This document shows positions 6,950 through 14,036 of a stretch of DNA of 14,822 nucleotides, piece after piece (the stretch's first letter is position 1; the number at the start of each line of letters is the position of its first letter). Location of the stretch: contig PMBQ01000396.1 in NCBI GenBank assembly GCA_003152955.1, positions 988 to 15,809 on the forward strand, in the 5' to 3' direction. The position numbers were made by a program, and so were the translations under genes. Source of the DNA: Candidatus Bathyarchaeota archaeon. GTDB lineage: Archaea; Thermoproteota; Bathyarchaeia; 40CM-2-53-6; FEN-987. The notes beneath the pieces are model-generated. The model ran no database searches and was not told the origin of the DNA. It was given only the letters and a program-made list of their open reading frames with translations.

Positions 6950-7225
6950 TCAGCTTGGGAAAGGCCATTTCCCGTATTCGGGTGATTCTTGGTCTACTAC
7001 AACCTCTATGAAACTCTCTGAACTCATGATTCCCTCGAGCTGAGTCGCCTCGGAAACTGATTTGAAGAGATCCTTCACGTCTCTGCCTTCCAGAAAGGCA
7101 ACGATGTCGAATCTGCCGAAAACAGCGTAAGCCTCGGTGACGAATTCCAGAGTTCTCAGTTTCTCTGCGATATCCGTGGCCTTGGACACTCTGCCACCAC
7201 TTCTAAACAGCATTACCGCTTTCAT
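6950..7225 (-). CDS. Stand-alone Lrp/AsnC ligand-binding (RAM) domain protein, copy 1
   Basis: A 91-residue protein consisting only of the alpha-beta RAM/SAM-like effector domain of Lrp/AsnC regulators, with no helix-turn-helix. The beta-alpha-beta-beta-alpha-beta order is visible: KAVMLFR, helix SKATDIAEKLRTL, the strand pair VTEAYAVFGRFDIVAFLEG with the family's G-x-x-D turn, helix VKDLFKSVSEA, final strand SSESFIEVVV. In the Lrp family this domain oligomerises and binds amino acids; lone versions may modulate full-length Lrp proteins or metabolic enzymes. The start ATG 7225 lies 9 nt after the stop of copy 2, with G-rich sequence upstream that could act as a ribosome site, so the two are almost certainly co-transcribed. 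Confidence 0.85.
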   Translation of the reverse strand: MKAVMLFRSGGRVSKATDIAEKLRTLEFVTEAYAVFGRFDIVAFLEGRDVKDLFKSVSEATQLEGIMSSESFIEVVVDQESPEYGKWPFPS

Positions 7226-7234
7226 CGTTTCTTA

Positions 7235-7522
7235 TCATTCCCCCACAGCAGCCACCAATGTCTCAGTAGTGACGACATCCGGAAGGTTCCCCATTTGGGT
7301 CCCGAGCGCGGTGAGATCCTTCATACTCTTTACCTCAATTCTCGCTACAACATCTGCGCTGCCCATGACCGCAAACGCGGACTTGACGCCTTCGAACGAA
7401 GCTATTGTCTCAGCAACTCGGTAGTGTTGTCCTGGTCGAGCTCTGACAAGCACACAAGCTTTCACGCTGCTCTCTCTACCGATCATAGTCTGCACCACTG
7501 CAATATTCTCTGTAAGAGGCAT
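7235..7522 (-). CDS. Stand-alone Lrp/AsnC ligand-binding (RAM) domain protein, copy 2
   Basis: A 95-residue protein, again only an Lrp/AsnC RAM domain: VKACVLVRARPGQHYRVAE (strand, helix), VKSAFAVMGSADVVARIEV (strand pair with the G-x-x-D turn), MKDLTALGTQMGNL (helix), VVTTETLVAAV (last strand). It is clearly divergent from copy 1, not a recent duplicate. It is upstream in the pair and 9 nt from copy 1. The start may be ATG 7522 or the in-frame ATG at 7486 (MIGRESS); the first 12 residues fall outside the domain. The upstream region has T-rich TATA-like sequence (complement near 7567-7578). The pair could form hetero-oligomers sensing amino acids; this is inference. Confidence 0.83.
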   Translation of the reverse strand: MPLTENIAVVQTMIGRESSVKACVLVRARPGQHYRVAETIASFEGVKSAFAVMGSADVVARIEVKSMKDLTALGTQMGNLPDVVTTETLVAAVGE

Positions 7523-7677
7523 AGAGAGATTTTAGTTCTTTCACAAATGGGTGTGGTTATGCCTTCCCAAAAATAGGAAGGCCGAGGAACTCGCGATATC
7601 TCCAATTCCTCATCTCACCTGTGCTGCAGCCAAGTTGGTTGCAATCATAGTAGGTGGTGCGATAGCGGTTTTGTGAC

Positions 7678-7776
7678 ATGTTTGAGGTACGAGCTAGACT
7701 TGCGGATGGCAATTTAGCCTACGAGATTCGCGCCAAAATACCAGACACACAAGTTGAGATTTCAGATGAAGGCTGA
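7678..7776 (+). CDS. Possible 32-residue protein, unrecognised
   Basis: A short frame from ATG 7678, MFEVRARLADGNLAYEIRAK followed by IPDTQVEISDEG, ends at TGA 7774-7776. The alternating pattern would form a beta hairpin and the residue choice looks protein-like. It is bounded upstream by an in-frame TAG. It has no clear ribosome site or known family, and lies between two minus-strand genes. It could be chance or a remnant. Otherwise I see nothing in 7523-7795. Confidence 0.2.
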   Translation: MFEVRARLADGNLAYEIRAKIPDTQVEISDEG

Positions 7777-7795
7777 CCAATCTAAACGGGATTAT

Positions 7796-8392
7796 TCACC
7801 CGATTACTTTAGACATGATCTCGTAACTCGTCAGCGCATCTGTTCTCTCGACGACAATTGTTGTTTCAGTGTAGCATGACGCGAAGGCCAGTGAATGGAC
7901 ATCTTGTGCTGACAGCAGAGATGTCAAGTATGAAACGACTCCTGGCGTTGTTTCCATTTGCTCTGGTGAGTTCACTATCAGAGCTGTACAATCTTCGTGA
8001 ACTTGGCACAAGTTTTGCCTTACTTTTGCCCGCACTTCTTTGAGCGCGTTGTTGTCCACGAGGTACACATAATGCAGGTCACTGAGTTTGATTTTGAGTT
8101 TGTTAGTGATCTCAAAATCTCTGTTGGTCACGACTATTGAGAGATTATCCAGAACCATTAACTTACTTGTCTGAAGCAAGCGCAGGACAGCTTCCTCTCT
8201 TCTGCGCCTGCTCTTTCTCAAAACAACAGCGTATCTTCTAATGGCCGCCTTTGTTGCTTGGACACTTTGAGTCTTCAGCTCCTTTTCGATAATCCTGGCC
8301 AGTTCACTCATGTTGACGATGTTGTTCTCAAGGGCCTCAGAGATGAAGGGTCTATTCTTGACAAACTCTCTGACTTTCGCTGCGACTTTCAT
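7796..8392 (-). CDS. HTH-ACT domain regulator (putative amino-acid-responsive)
   Basis: A 198-residue protein from ATG 8392 (MKVAAKVREF). The N-terminal third looks like a winged-helix or related DNA-binding region of an archaeal family: VREFVKNRPFISEALENNIV, NMSELARIIEKEL, then a helix AAIRRYAVVL and a basic RKSRRRR. The centre is an alpha/beta region. The C-terminus (about 148-198) is an ACT domain: TTPGVVSYLTSLLSAQDVHS, ASCYTETTIVVERTD, ALTSYEIMSKVI. ACT domains usually bind amino acids allosterically. A longer start at 8476 (TTG) would add 28 residues but would run through the divergent promoter; the TATA-like box at 8415-8425 fits a leaderless start at 8392. It shares a 98-bp intergenic region with the tyrosine phenol-lyase-like gene, suggesting local control; the target is inferred. 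Confidence 0.75.
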   Translation of the reverse strand: MKVAAKVREFVKNRPFISEALENNIVNMSELARIIEKELKTQSVQATKAAIRRYAVVLRKSRRRREEAVLRLLQTSKLMVLDNLSIVVTNRDFEITNKLKIKLSDLHYVYLVDNNALKEVRAKVRQNLCQVHEDCTALIVNSPEQMETTPGVVSYLTSLLSAQDVHSLAFASCYTETTIVVERTDALTSYEIMSKVIG

Positions 8393-8414
8393 GACAAGAA
8401 AGTACCGATTGAAA

Positions 8415-8425
8415 CAGATAAGTCT
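8415..8425 (-). promoter_or_regulatory. TATA-like box for the HTH-ACT gene
   Basis: Minus-strand AGACTTATCTG is centred about 28 nt upstream of ATG 8392, consistent with a leaderless transcript. The motif ATAAGT occurs here (plus strand, near 8418) and again near 8453, and AACT-CATA-AGTT near 8448-8459 is a small inverted repeat that could be an operator. Confidence 0.4.
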
Positions 8426-8490
8426 CATTTTGTCTTGAAAATGACGTAACTCATAAGTTCCAACAAGAACGAACAAAAAAGCGGTATGTC

Positions 8491-9894
8491 ATGCCCGACC
8501 GAAGGTCAATCGTCTCAGCTGAACCTTACCGAATCAAAGTTGTTGAGCCTATCAAGCTGCTGAAGAGAGAGGAACGAGAGAGGGCGATTAGGGAAGCAGG
8601 CTACAATACTTTCAACCTGAAGTCGGAAGATGTGTACATCGATTTGTTGACAGATTCCGGAACAGGAGCAATGAGTACACATCAATGGTCTGCCATGATG
8701 ATGGCGGATGAAGCTTACTCCGGCAGAGCAAGTTGTTTTAGGTTTAAGAAAGCGGTTCAAGACGTAATGGGCTACAAGTATGTAGTTCTGACAAATCAAG
8801 GTAGAGCGGCGGAGCACATTCTGTACGGAAAAGTTCTCGTGAAGCCTGGAGATTATGTGCCACGTCAGATGTATTTCACAACTTCGAAGTTCCATATCGA
8901 GGCTGCTGGCGGCACCTTGGTTGACGTCGCCATCGATGAAGCCCATGATCCTTTGAGTCGTTACCCATTCAAGGGGAATGTCGACCTGAGAAAACTGGAG
9001 AGCTTGATACGCAAAGTCGGTGTGGAGAAGGTGCCTTTCATAAATGTTGAAATGAACGTCAACATGGAGGGTGGACAGCCTGTATCGATTGAGAACTTGA
9101 AGCAAGTAAGAGAACTTGCGAAGCATTACGGGATACCTGTGATATTTGATGTTTGCAGAGCTATGGAGAACTCTTTCCTGATAAAAGAAAGAGAGCCTGG
9201 CTATTCTGAGAAATCATGCGCCGAGATACTGCTTGAGATATGCTCCTACTCCGACGGATGTGTGATGAGCGCCAAGAAAGATGCTATCGTGAATATGGGT
9301 GGTTTCATCGGCCTGAATGACCCTGATAGATTTGAAATGTGCGAAAATCTTGGAATAGAATACGTAGGATCGAAAGACTATGGGGGGATGTCCAGCAGAG
9401 ACATGGAAGCAGTGGCGGTCGGGTTAAGAGAAGGAATTGATGACGCCTATTTAGCCAGTAGAATAGGCCAAGTCAGATACCTAGGGGAAAAACTATCCGA
9501 ATCCGGCGTCCCAATAATCGAACCCGTTGGTGCGCATGCGGTATACCTTGACGCAAGGAGATTCCTACATAGCATGCCGCAATCTCAATTTCCAGCACAG
9601 TCGCTAGCAGCAGCCCTCTACGTAAATTCTGGTGTGAGAGGAATGGAGAGAGGTGTCGTATCTGCTGGAAGAGACAAAGAGACTGGCGAAAATATCTACC
9701 CATCCCTAGAGCTAGTGAGATTGACTGTTCCTAGACGTGTATACACAAATCTTCACATGGATTATGTGGCTAATTCTGTCCTTGAGCTATACCGAGAGAG
9801 GCAGAAGATCAGCGGCCTAAGGATGGTCTACGAACCAGAACATCTCAGATTCTTTAAGGCGAGATTCGAACCTATCACCGACGCGCCATCCTAG
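8491..9894 (+). CDS. tpl: Tyrosine phenol-lyase type PLP enzyme (beta-eliminating lyase)
   Basis: A full-length 467-residue member of the tryptophanase/tyrosine phenol-lyase family, a PLP enzyme splitting an aromatic amino acid to the free ring compound, pyruvate and ammonia. The core is intact: DEAY (73-76, catalytic Tyr76), QGR (103-105), FKGN (160-163), GGQPVS (194-199), Asp220 and Arg223 at the cofactor, SAKKD with Schiff-base Lys263, EPVGAHAVYLDARR (344-357), and LTVPRRVYT with substrate-carboxylate Arg415. Two family-discriminating sites point to tyrosine phenol-lyase: MYFTT with Thr130 (tryptophanase has Asp) and MERG with Arg387 (tryptophanase has Ile). Small differences such as TNQGRAAEH instead of THQGRGAEN leave some doubt about the substrate. 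It is divergent from the HTH-ACT regulator. Cytoplasmic. Family certain, specificity probable. Confidence 0.93.
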   Translation: MPDRRSIVSAEPYRIKVVEPIKLLKREERERAIREAGYNTFNLKSEDVYIDLLTDSGTGAMSTHQWSAMMMADEAYSGRASCFRFKKAVQDVMGYKYVVLTNQGRAAEHILYGKVLVKPGDYVPRQMYFTTSKFHIEAAGGTLVDVAIDEAHDPLSRYPFKGNVDLRKLESLIRKVGVEKVPFINVEMNVNMEGGQPVSIENLKQVRELAKHYGIPVIFDVCRAMENSFLIKEREPGYSEKSCAEILLEICSYSDGCVMSAKKDAIVNMGGFIGLNDPDRFEMCENLGIEYVGSKDYGGMSSRDMEAVAVGLREGIDDAYLASRIGQVRYLGEKLSESGVPIIEPVGAHAVYLDARRFLHSMPQSQFPAQSLAAALYVNSGVRGMERGVVSAGRDKETGENIYPSLELVRLTVPRRVYTNLHMDYVANSVLELYRERQKISGLRMVYEPEHLRFFKARFEPITDAPS

Positions 9895-10008
9895 GAACGA
9901 AACATTCATCTCTCAAGCGTGGGATGCAAACTGGACTGTTATCCACATCCCAACTAGGACTCACCATTCAATCGGTCTATTCATGCTTACCAGTTCAAGT
10001 AAATTGGA

Positions 10009-11169
10009 GTGCCGGGCAACTTGAAATTCCCAAGTTTATCTCATCACGATCTGCAGAAGAGAGTTAGCTCAACTATTGAGAGTCTGAAGCGAGGCAAGTT
10101 CAACAGGTTCGTCTACACTACCGCATCAATCATCGCCTGCAAAATCGCAGCTGTGCTCTATCTGTTCTTTCGATTTGGTGGGCCAGACAGATTTTACACT
10201 ACGACGATTCTCCTGTACGCTTCTACTCGTCCAGAGCTTTCCTATCTCTCAGTGGGGTGGGATAGTCTCTGGTACATGAATATCGCTGAGTTCGGGTATA
10301 CACGGTTGGCATCGTTTGCTTTCTTCCCATTCTACCCTCTGATCATCCGCTTCTTTTACCTGATGTCTAACGACATAGCATTGTCTGCGGTTATCCCTTC
10401 TTTCATCTTTGGAATTGCGTCTGTTCCACTTTTCCAGCGTGTGGCGGAAGAGTATATGGACAAGCAAAGTGCCATAGCCTGTACCTTAATCGCCTTCTTC
10501 TTCCCGGTGGTCTTCGTTTTTACGAGCCTTGCTTACGGTGAATCCATCTTCCTGTTTCTTTCATTGCTCTTCTGGCTGCAGTATCGAAAGCAGAGAATTA
10601 CTCGCGCAAACATCATTTTGGCGTTAGCGACCATCACGAGACCTTTCGGGGGGCTTCTAGGTCTTCCGTTAGCAATAGACTTGCTTCGCCAAAGACGTTT
10701 TCGGGATCTTCTTAATTTTGTAATTCCTTCAGCCGCACTCTTTGCTTGGCTGTATTACGGGTTCCGCGCTACTGGTAACTGGCTGGCGTTCAGACTCTCC
10801 GAAACCTCCACCATTTGGACCCAGATCGACTGGATCAGAGGAACAATGCTGCCCTTCTTTGCAGGACGGAATGTGCCCTTTGAGGCGACTGATTTCTTTA
10901 TGATAACTATTGTAGGGTTTATTGTTGTATTGACTTTTCAAGTTGATTGGAGGCTTGGTGTTCTTTCCGCTGCAAGTTATCTTTCGATCATACTGTTTTC
11001 GGGTCCGCCTGAACTATCGTATCTGAGGTACTTTTCTTTCATTTTTCCGATATGGCTTATCGCAGGGAGAGGACTATCCTTGAAGATTGTCGTTCCGTAT
11101 TGCATTTTCATGATGGCGGGCAGTTTGATGATGTGGTATGCTTTCGAGTTCGGAGGTTGGGTCGGGTAG
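10009..11169 (+). CDS. PIG-V/GT76-like mannosyltransferase, polytopic membrane protein
   Basis: A 386-residue multi-pass membrane protein (roughly 8-10 helices from about residue 37 on) with PIG-V-like features. A WD motif in SVGWDSLWYMNIAEFGYT (81-98) faces the outside after the first helix; it is followed by AFFPFYPLIIRFF (104-116), a helix pair with FVFTSLAYGESIFLFLSLLF, and ATITRPFGGLLGLPLA. In this family dolichol-phosphate-mannose serves as donor and an Asp near the WD is catalytic; archaeal members probably act on surface glycans or lipids. The start is GTG 10009, the only good candidate upstream of the first helix; no strong ribosome site is visible. No partner glycosylation genes are in the window, though the surface protein at 5913 is a plausible kind of substrate (inference). 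Confidence 0.8.
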   Translation: MPGNLKFPSLSHHDLQKRVSSTIESLKRGKFNRFVYTTASIIACKIAAVLYLFFRFGGPDRFYTTTILLYASTRPELSYLSVGWDSLWYMNIAEFGYTRLASFAFFPFYPLIIRFFYLMSNDIALSAVIPSFIFGIASVPLFQRVAEEYMDKQSAIACTLIAFFFPVVFVFTSLAYGESIFLFLSLLFWLQYRKQRITRANIILALATITRPFGGLLGLPLAIDLLRQRRFRDLLNFVIPSAALFAWLYYGFRATGNWLAFRLSETSTIWTQIDWIRGTMLPFFAGRNVPFEATDFFMITIVGFIVVLTFQVDWRLGVLSAASYLSIILFSGPPELSYLRYFSFIFPIWLIAGRGLSLKIVVPYCIFMMAGSLMMWYAFEFGGWVG

Positions 11170-11405
11170 CTCTTGGTCACAATAGAATTGAAAGAATCCG
11201 AGGCGGTCACTGGTGCTGGCAACACAATTTGATCCGTCGTTCTGTAGTTTCTCCGAACAACACTAATGTCCCGCACTGAAGCAATCCGGATCCAAGCAAC
11301 GCGAACGACACGTAAGAGTTCGTTTGCTCCTTTCAGATAATGCGTGGCATGCAGACGACTTCGGGAAGTTTCAACGACATCGTTTTGTTAGGAGTAGGTC
11401 AAAGT

Positions 11406-11413
11406 CTTATGAA
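11406..11413 (+). promoter_or_regulatory. TATA-like box for the AhpD-like gene
   Basis: CTTATGAA is centred about 30 nt upstream of ATG 11440; transcription would start within a few bases of the codon. The preceding 11170-11405 holds nothing I can support. Confidence 0.35.
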
Positions 11414-11439
11414 GGACATATGCATCACGCCGAGCTACC

Positions 11440-11997
11440 ATGACCTGGGTTAAGGTAATCTCGGAAGACCATGCCACAGGAGAGCTGAAGCGGGCATACG
11501 AACTGGTCGTGCGCACGCGCGGTAAGATTTCCAACATAATGCGTTCGCTGAGTCTCAATCCTGGTGTACTGAGGCTCTTCGTCGAGCTCTATACTACGTT
11601 GGTGTATGGGAAATCAGGTTTGAGTCGCGCCGAACGGGAGACTATTGCTACACTAATCTCGGCGCGCAACCATTGCTTATACTGCGCGACGCATCATGCA
11701 GAAGCCTTGAGGTTCTATTTGAAGGATGACGACCAACTTCAAGCATTGAAACAATCCAAACTGCCGGAAGGTATGTCGCCTAGAACGAGAGCCATGGTTG
11801 ATTACGCAATGAAACTCACTATCGAGCCGGATAAGGTTACGGAGAGGGATTTGGAAGATCTACGTAGTATTGGGATCAGCGAATCAGAGATCCTTGACTT
11901 GGTGGTGCTGACGAGCTACATGAATTTTGAGACGAGAATGGCATCAGGGCTCGGTGTAGCGCACGACGAACAAGAAGTCAAAGGATACAAGTACTAA
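11440..11997 (+). CDS. AhpD-like / carboxymuconolactone decarboxylase family, peroxidase-related protein
   Basis: A 185-residue all-helical protein of the AhpD/CMD superfamily, close to the 'uncharacterized peroxidase-related' group. The active-site signature is RETIATLISARNHCLYCATH with Cys79-x2-Cys82 and a His at 86 (CxxCxxxH), plus an acidic residue one helix upstream (RAERE, about 63-67). These are the elements of the AhpD thiol relay. The C-terminal half repeats the helical pattern (RTRAMVDYAMKLTIEPDKVT, then ISESEILDLVVLTSYMNFET). It may reduce alkylhydroperoxides or a disulfide partner, but substrates of this group are not established. The gene stands alone. Together with the CDGSH protein and the broken peroxiredoxin it hints at oxidative-stress handling in the region. 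Confidence 0.9.
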   Translation: MTWVKVISEDHATGELKRAYELVVRTRGKISNIMRSLSLNPGVLRLFVELYTTLVYGKSGLSRAERETIATLISARNHCLYCATHHAEALRFYLKDDDQLQALKQSKLPEGMSPRTRAMVDYAMKLTIEPDKVTERDLEDLRSIGISESEILDLVVLTSYMNFETRMASGLGVAHDEQEVKGYKY

Positions 11998-12186
11998 CAA
12001 AAGCGGTGTTATGGCATTCGCTAATTATGATCGCTCCGGTGTACATTTCTGTGGCAGTGAACGAGCGCACACAATAGCGCTACGATTCAGTTTTGACGCT
12101 CGCAGCACTTTGGGAAGAGAGAGATGGTGGTGAATCGACATCTGGGTAGGGCTGTCAATAATGTTCCGCAGCCCCCGTTCTTGTTC

Positions 12187-12572
12187 TCATCTCTTCTTTC
12201 TCAACCGTGATCCGAGCTCTATCCAGTTTCCATTCAGGTCTTTCGCGTAGGCCAGAATCCATCCTCCTTCCTCGAAGTGGGGAATTGTTCCCAGATTCCT
12301 CTTTGAGAGTTTTCTATATTCAGCGGCTCCATCTTTGACTTCGAACGCCAAATGGTCCAATCCAGATTTGCTTCAGTATTTGATTTTTCTTGGATACCCG
12401 TTGAGTTCGAGGATTTGCTTTGAACCCCTTGACGTCAACCATGCGACCCGCTCTTCAATCTCTTTGATTCTCATCCGAAGAGGAGTTTCATCCCCAATGT
12501 CTTCCTGTAGAAAGTAATGGACTTCTCAAAATCGGACACATCGGTCCCAGTGTAGATGAATCTGGCTGACAA
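12187..12572 (-). pseudogene. Glyoxalase/VOC superfamily protein with frameshift and internal stop
   Basis: A nearly full-length vicinal-oxygen-chelate domain (glyoxalase/bleomycin-resistance/dioxygenase fold) read in pieces. Piece 1 from TTG 12572 reads SARFIYTGTDVSDFEKSI then TFYRKTLGMKLLFG and stops at TGA 12471-12473. Piece 2 (from about 12474, one base offset) reads MRIKEIEERVAWLTSRGSKQ then ILELNGYPRKIKY and stops at TGA 12373-12375. Piece 3, in the same frame, reads SKSGLDHLAFEVKDG, EEGGWILAYAKDLNGNWIEL and ends at 12187. The order and length (about 128 codons) match intact family members, so one missing base and one stop codon separate it from a working gene. It is either a recent pseudogene or has two sequence errors. 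Glu and His metal ligands of the fold are plausibly still present (LDHLAF, NWIEL). Confidence 0.82.
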
Positions 12573-12698
12573 GATTACCGTCGGTTATTTTTCAAGCTTC
12601 TAGAAACAAATATGCACGAAGTAAACTGGAATTCGCGTCACTGATTCCATAGGGAACTTCTAAATCCATGGAGGTGATGCTTACGCAGGGAATGCAAC

Positions 12699-13412
12699 TT
12701 GGCTGTAGATCTGAACCTCATATTGCTTACCGTGGAACTTCTCCTGCTTATTCCCACGCTTGCGTTGCTCATCCTCGGGAGAAGGGAGACACAGGGAAGA
12801 CAAGCTCTACTCAGACAAATGACAACTACGGCAAAGATGGTTTCAAGACAAGAATACTTCAACTCTGTCCAGTTCGGGATGCAGAACGCAATAAGATCGA
12901 TCAAAGGATCCATAACTGGATCATCTCCACAGACTCCAGAACAGAGAGACCAAGTCGACGGAATCTTCAAACAGATACGTCATGCGAATAGCCGCAATGT
13001 CAGTATTCAATACTTGCTGCCGAAGACCCAAGATAGGATTGGAGTCGCAAGCAAGTACAGAGAAGCGGGGGCCGACTTGAGGTTTCATCCCGGTTTGATA
13101 GTGAGTGACATTCGATACATGATAGTTGACGGCAAACACACGGTGCTCGGTCTGTCAAGCGCCGCCGGCGAGAATGAGCCCACACGAGAAGGCTACGTAA
13201 TCCAGTCAGAAGGGCTGGCTCAAATCCTGCTGCAGCAATTTGAAGAAAAATGGGCGCAGGCTGTGACATATGACGACTACCTACACGATGTGCTGCTAGA
13301 GACTAAGAGTCACAACCCAAACATTTCGAGTCAGCTTCTATCATTACAACTGGATATTTCTGAGTCGGACGTCAACAGATTACTGGCAACAGAAGAGAAA
13401 ACAGTTCAGTGA
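12699..13412 (+). CDS. Membrane-anchored PLD/TrmB-C-like domain protein without HKD motif
   Basis: A 237-residue protein. An N-terminal membrane helix (about 6-27, LILLTVELLLLIPTLALLIL) is followed by a basic stop (GRRE) and a cytoplasmic domain. That domain (about 50-190) resembles the PLD-like fold found in archaeal TrmB-type regulators: a strand with paired helices FNSVQFGMQNAIRSIKG, VSIQYLLPK, GADLRFHP, IRYMIVDGKHTVLG, REGYVIQSEGLAQILLQQFE. In true PLD enzymes the penultimate segment carries HxKxxxxD; here it is D137-x-R139-x4-D144, so catalysis is unlikely and a sensing or binding role is inferred. The start is TTG 12699, with AGGGA about 7 nt upstream and an in-frame stop at 12675. The last 45 residues are a separate helical tail. 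Fold call moderate, function unknown. Confidence 0.62.
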   Translation: MAVDLNLILLTVELLLLIPTLALLILGRRETQGRQALLRQMTTTAKMVSRQEYFNSVQFGMQNAIRSIKGSITGSSPQTPEQRDQVDGIFKQIRHANSRNVSIQYLLPKTQDRIGVASKYREAGADLRFHPGLIVSDIRYMIVDGKHTVLGLSSAAGENEPTREGYVIQSEGLAQILLQQFEEKWAQAVTYDDYLHDVLLETKSHNPNISSQLLSLQLDISESDVNRLLATEEKTVQ

Positions 13413-13513
13413 ATGCTCATCCCAAAAAGAGAACGAGTTTTATCGACGGTTTAAGTCTGGTCTTGGTCTAGGCTTCGCGTCAATCATTGAAAGCCAAGTA
13501 TCAACTCAGTCTT

Positions 13514-13520
13514 GGAGAGG
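13514..13520 (+). promoter_or_regulatory. Strong Shine-Dalgarno GGAGAGG
   Basis: GGAGAGG ends 3 nt before ATG 13524 and about 12 nt before the in-frame ATG 13533. It favours the first ATG for the small zinc protein and is one of the clearest ribosome sites in the window. Confidence 0.55.
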
Positions 13521-13523
13521 TAT

Positions 13524-13691
13524 ATGTTGGTAATGGAAATCAGCTATATTGGAAAGCGAGTATATTTGTGTGAAATCTGCGCCTCCGGGTACACCGAGCA
13601 GAGCACGGCGAGTGATTGCGAAGAGTATTGCCGTGCTCACAAGAACAGCTCGATGCAGATCACCAGGAAAGCTGTCCTGAGACCAGAATGA
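13524..13691 (+). CDS. Small conserved archaeal zinc-binding protein, 55 residues
   Basis: A complete small protein with a probable zinc site: C16-x2-C19 (LCEICASGY), then C32-x3-C36-x2-H39 (ASDCEEYCRAH), and an ending SSMQITRKAVLRP. The layout (CxxCG/A-x-GY, then A-x-x-CExYC-x-x-H, then S-x-x-I-x-K-A) fits a short Cys/His-rich family I associate with archaeal genomes; its function is not known. The start is chosen by GGAGAGG 3 nt upstream of ATG 13524; ATG 13533 (MEISYIGKR) is the alternative. It lies 111 bp after the PLD-like gene on the same strand. Confidence 0.75.
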   Translation: MLVMEISYIGKRVYLCEICASGYTEQSTASDCEEYCRAHKNSSMQITRKAVLRPE

Positions 13692-13788
13692 TTCACGGTT
13701 GATAGGCTGAGTCTGATCACTACAGGGATAACGGGGCATCACAAAGTGGCATGAAACGCAGCGTTCATGGCTGTGAATTCAGGTCAGA

Positions 13789-13950
13789 GTGTTTCGGGTA
13801 ATCAGTTACTTCTCAAACCTTGTCGTGGTCATTAGCTTCCGATCCCAAGTTGAAACGCCATTCTTCGACAGAATCACGGAAGCATTCAAGAAACTGAGCG
13901 CTCTATCTGACCTGAACGTTCGGATTACTTTGAAAACTCAATTCTCGTAA
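13789..13950 (+). CDS. Probable 53-residue protein, unrecognised
   Basis: An open frame from GTG 13789 to TAA 13948-13950. It reads MFRVISYFSNLVVVISFRSQ, then an amphipathic helix TPFFDRITEAFKKLSALSDL, then a strand NVRITLKTQ. This beta-alpha-beta pattern looks genuine. An in-frame TGA lies just upstream (13774-13776), leaving only GTG as start. There is no clear Shine-Dalgarno site. It sits between the small zinc protein and the zinc-ribbon gene, all on the plus strand, with no overlapping better candidate. I do not recognise a family; it could also be the remnant of a larger protein. Confidence 0.35.
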   Translation: MFRVISYFSNLVVVISFRSQVETPFFDRITEAFKKLSALSDLNVRITLKTQFS

Positions 13951-14036
13951 CTGTGTAGATCTTACAAACTCCTGTGTCTATGGGAAGGGCCTTAAGGAGC
14001 GCATAGGACATAGTTCTCACAAGCGTGTCAAACCTC

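Noticed and set aside
10977..11279. 99-residue minus and 75-residue plus frames at the end of the mannosyltransferase
   Set aside because: Both are other-frame readings of the gene's 3' end and run into a non-coding gap; no family features.
12668..12991. 107-residue plus frame from ATG 12668 overlapping the PLD-like gene
   Set aside because: The frame lacks hydrophobic or domain structure, whereas the TTG frame gives a clear membrane helix and fold.
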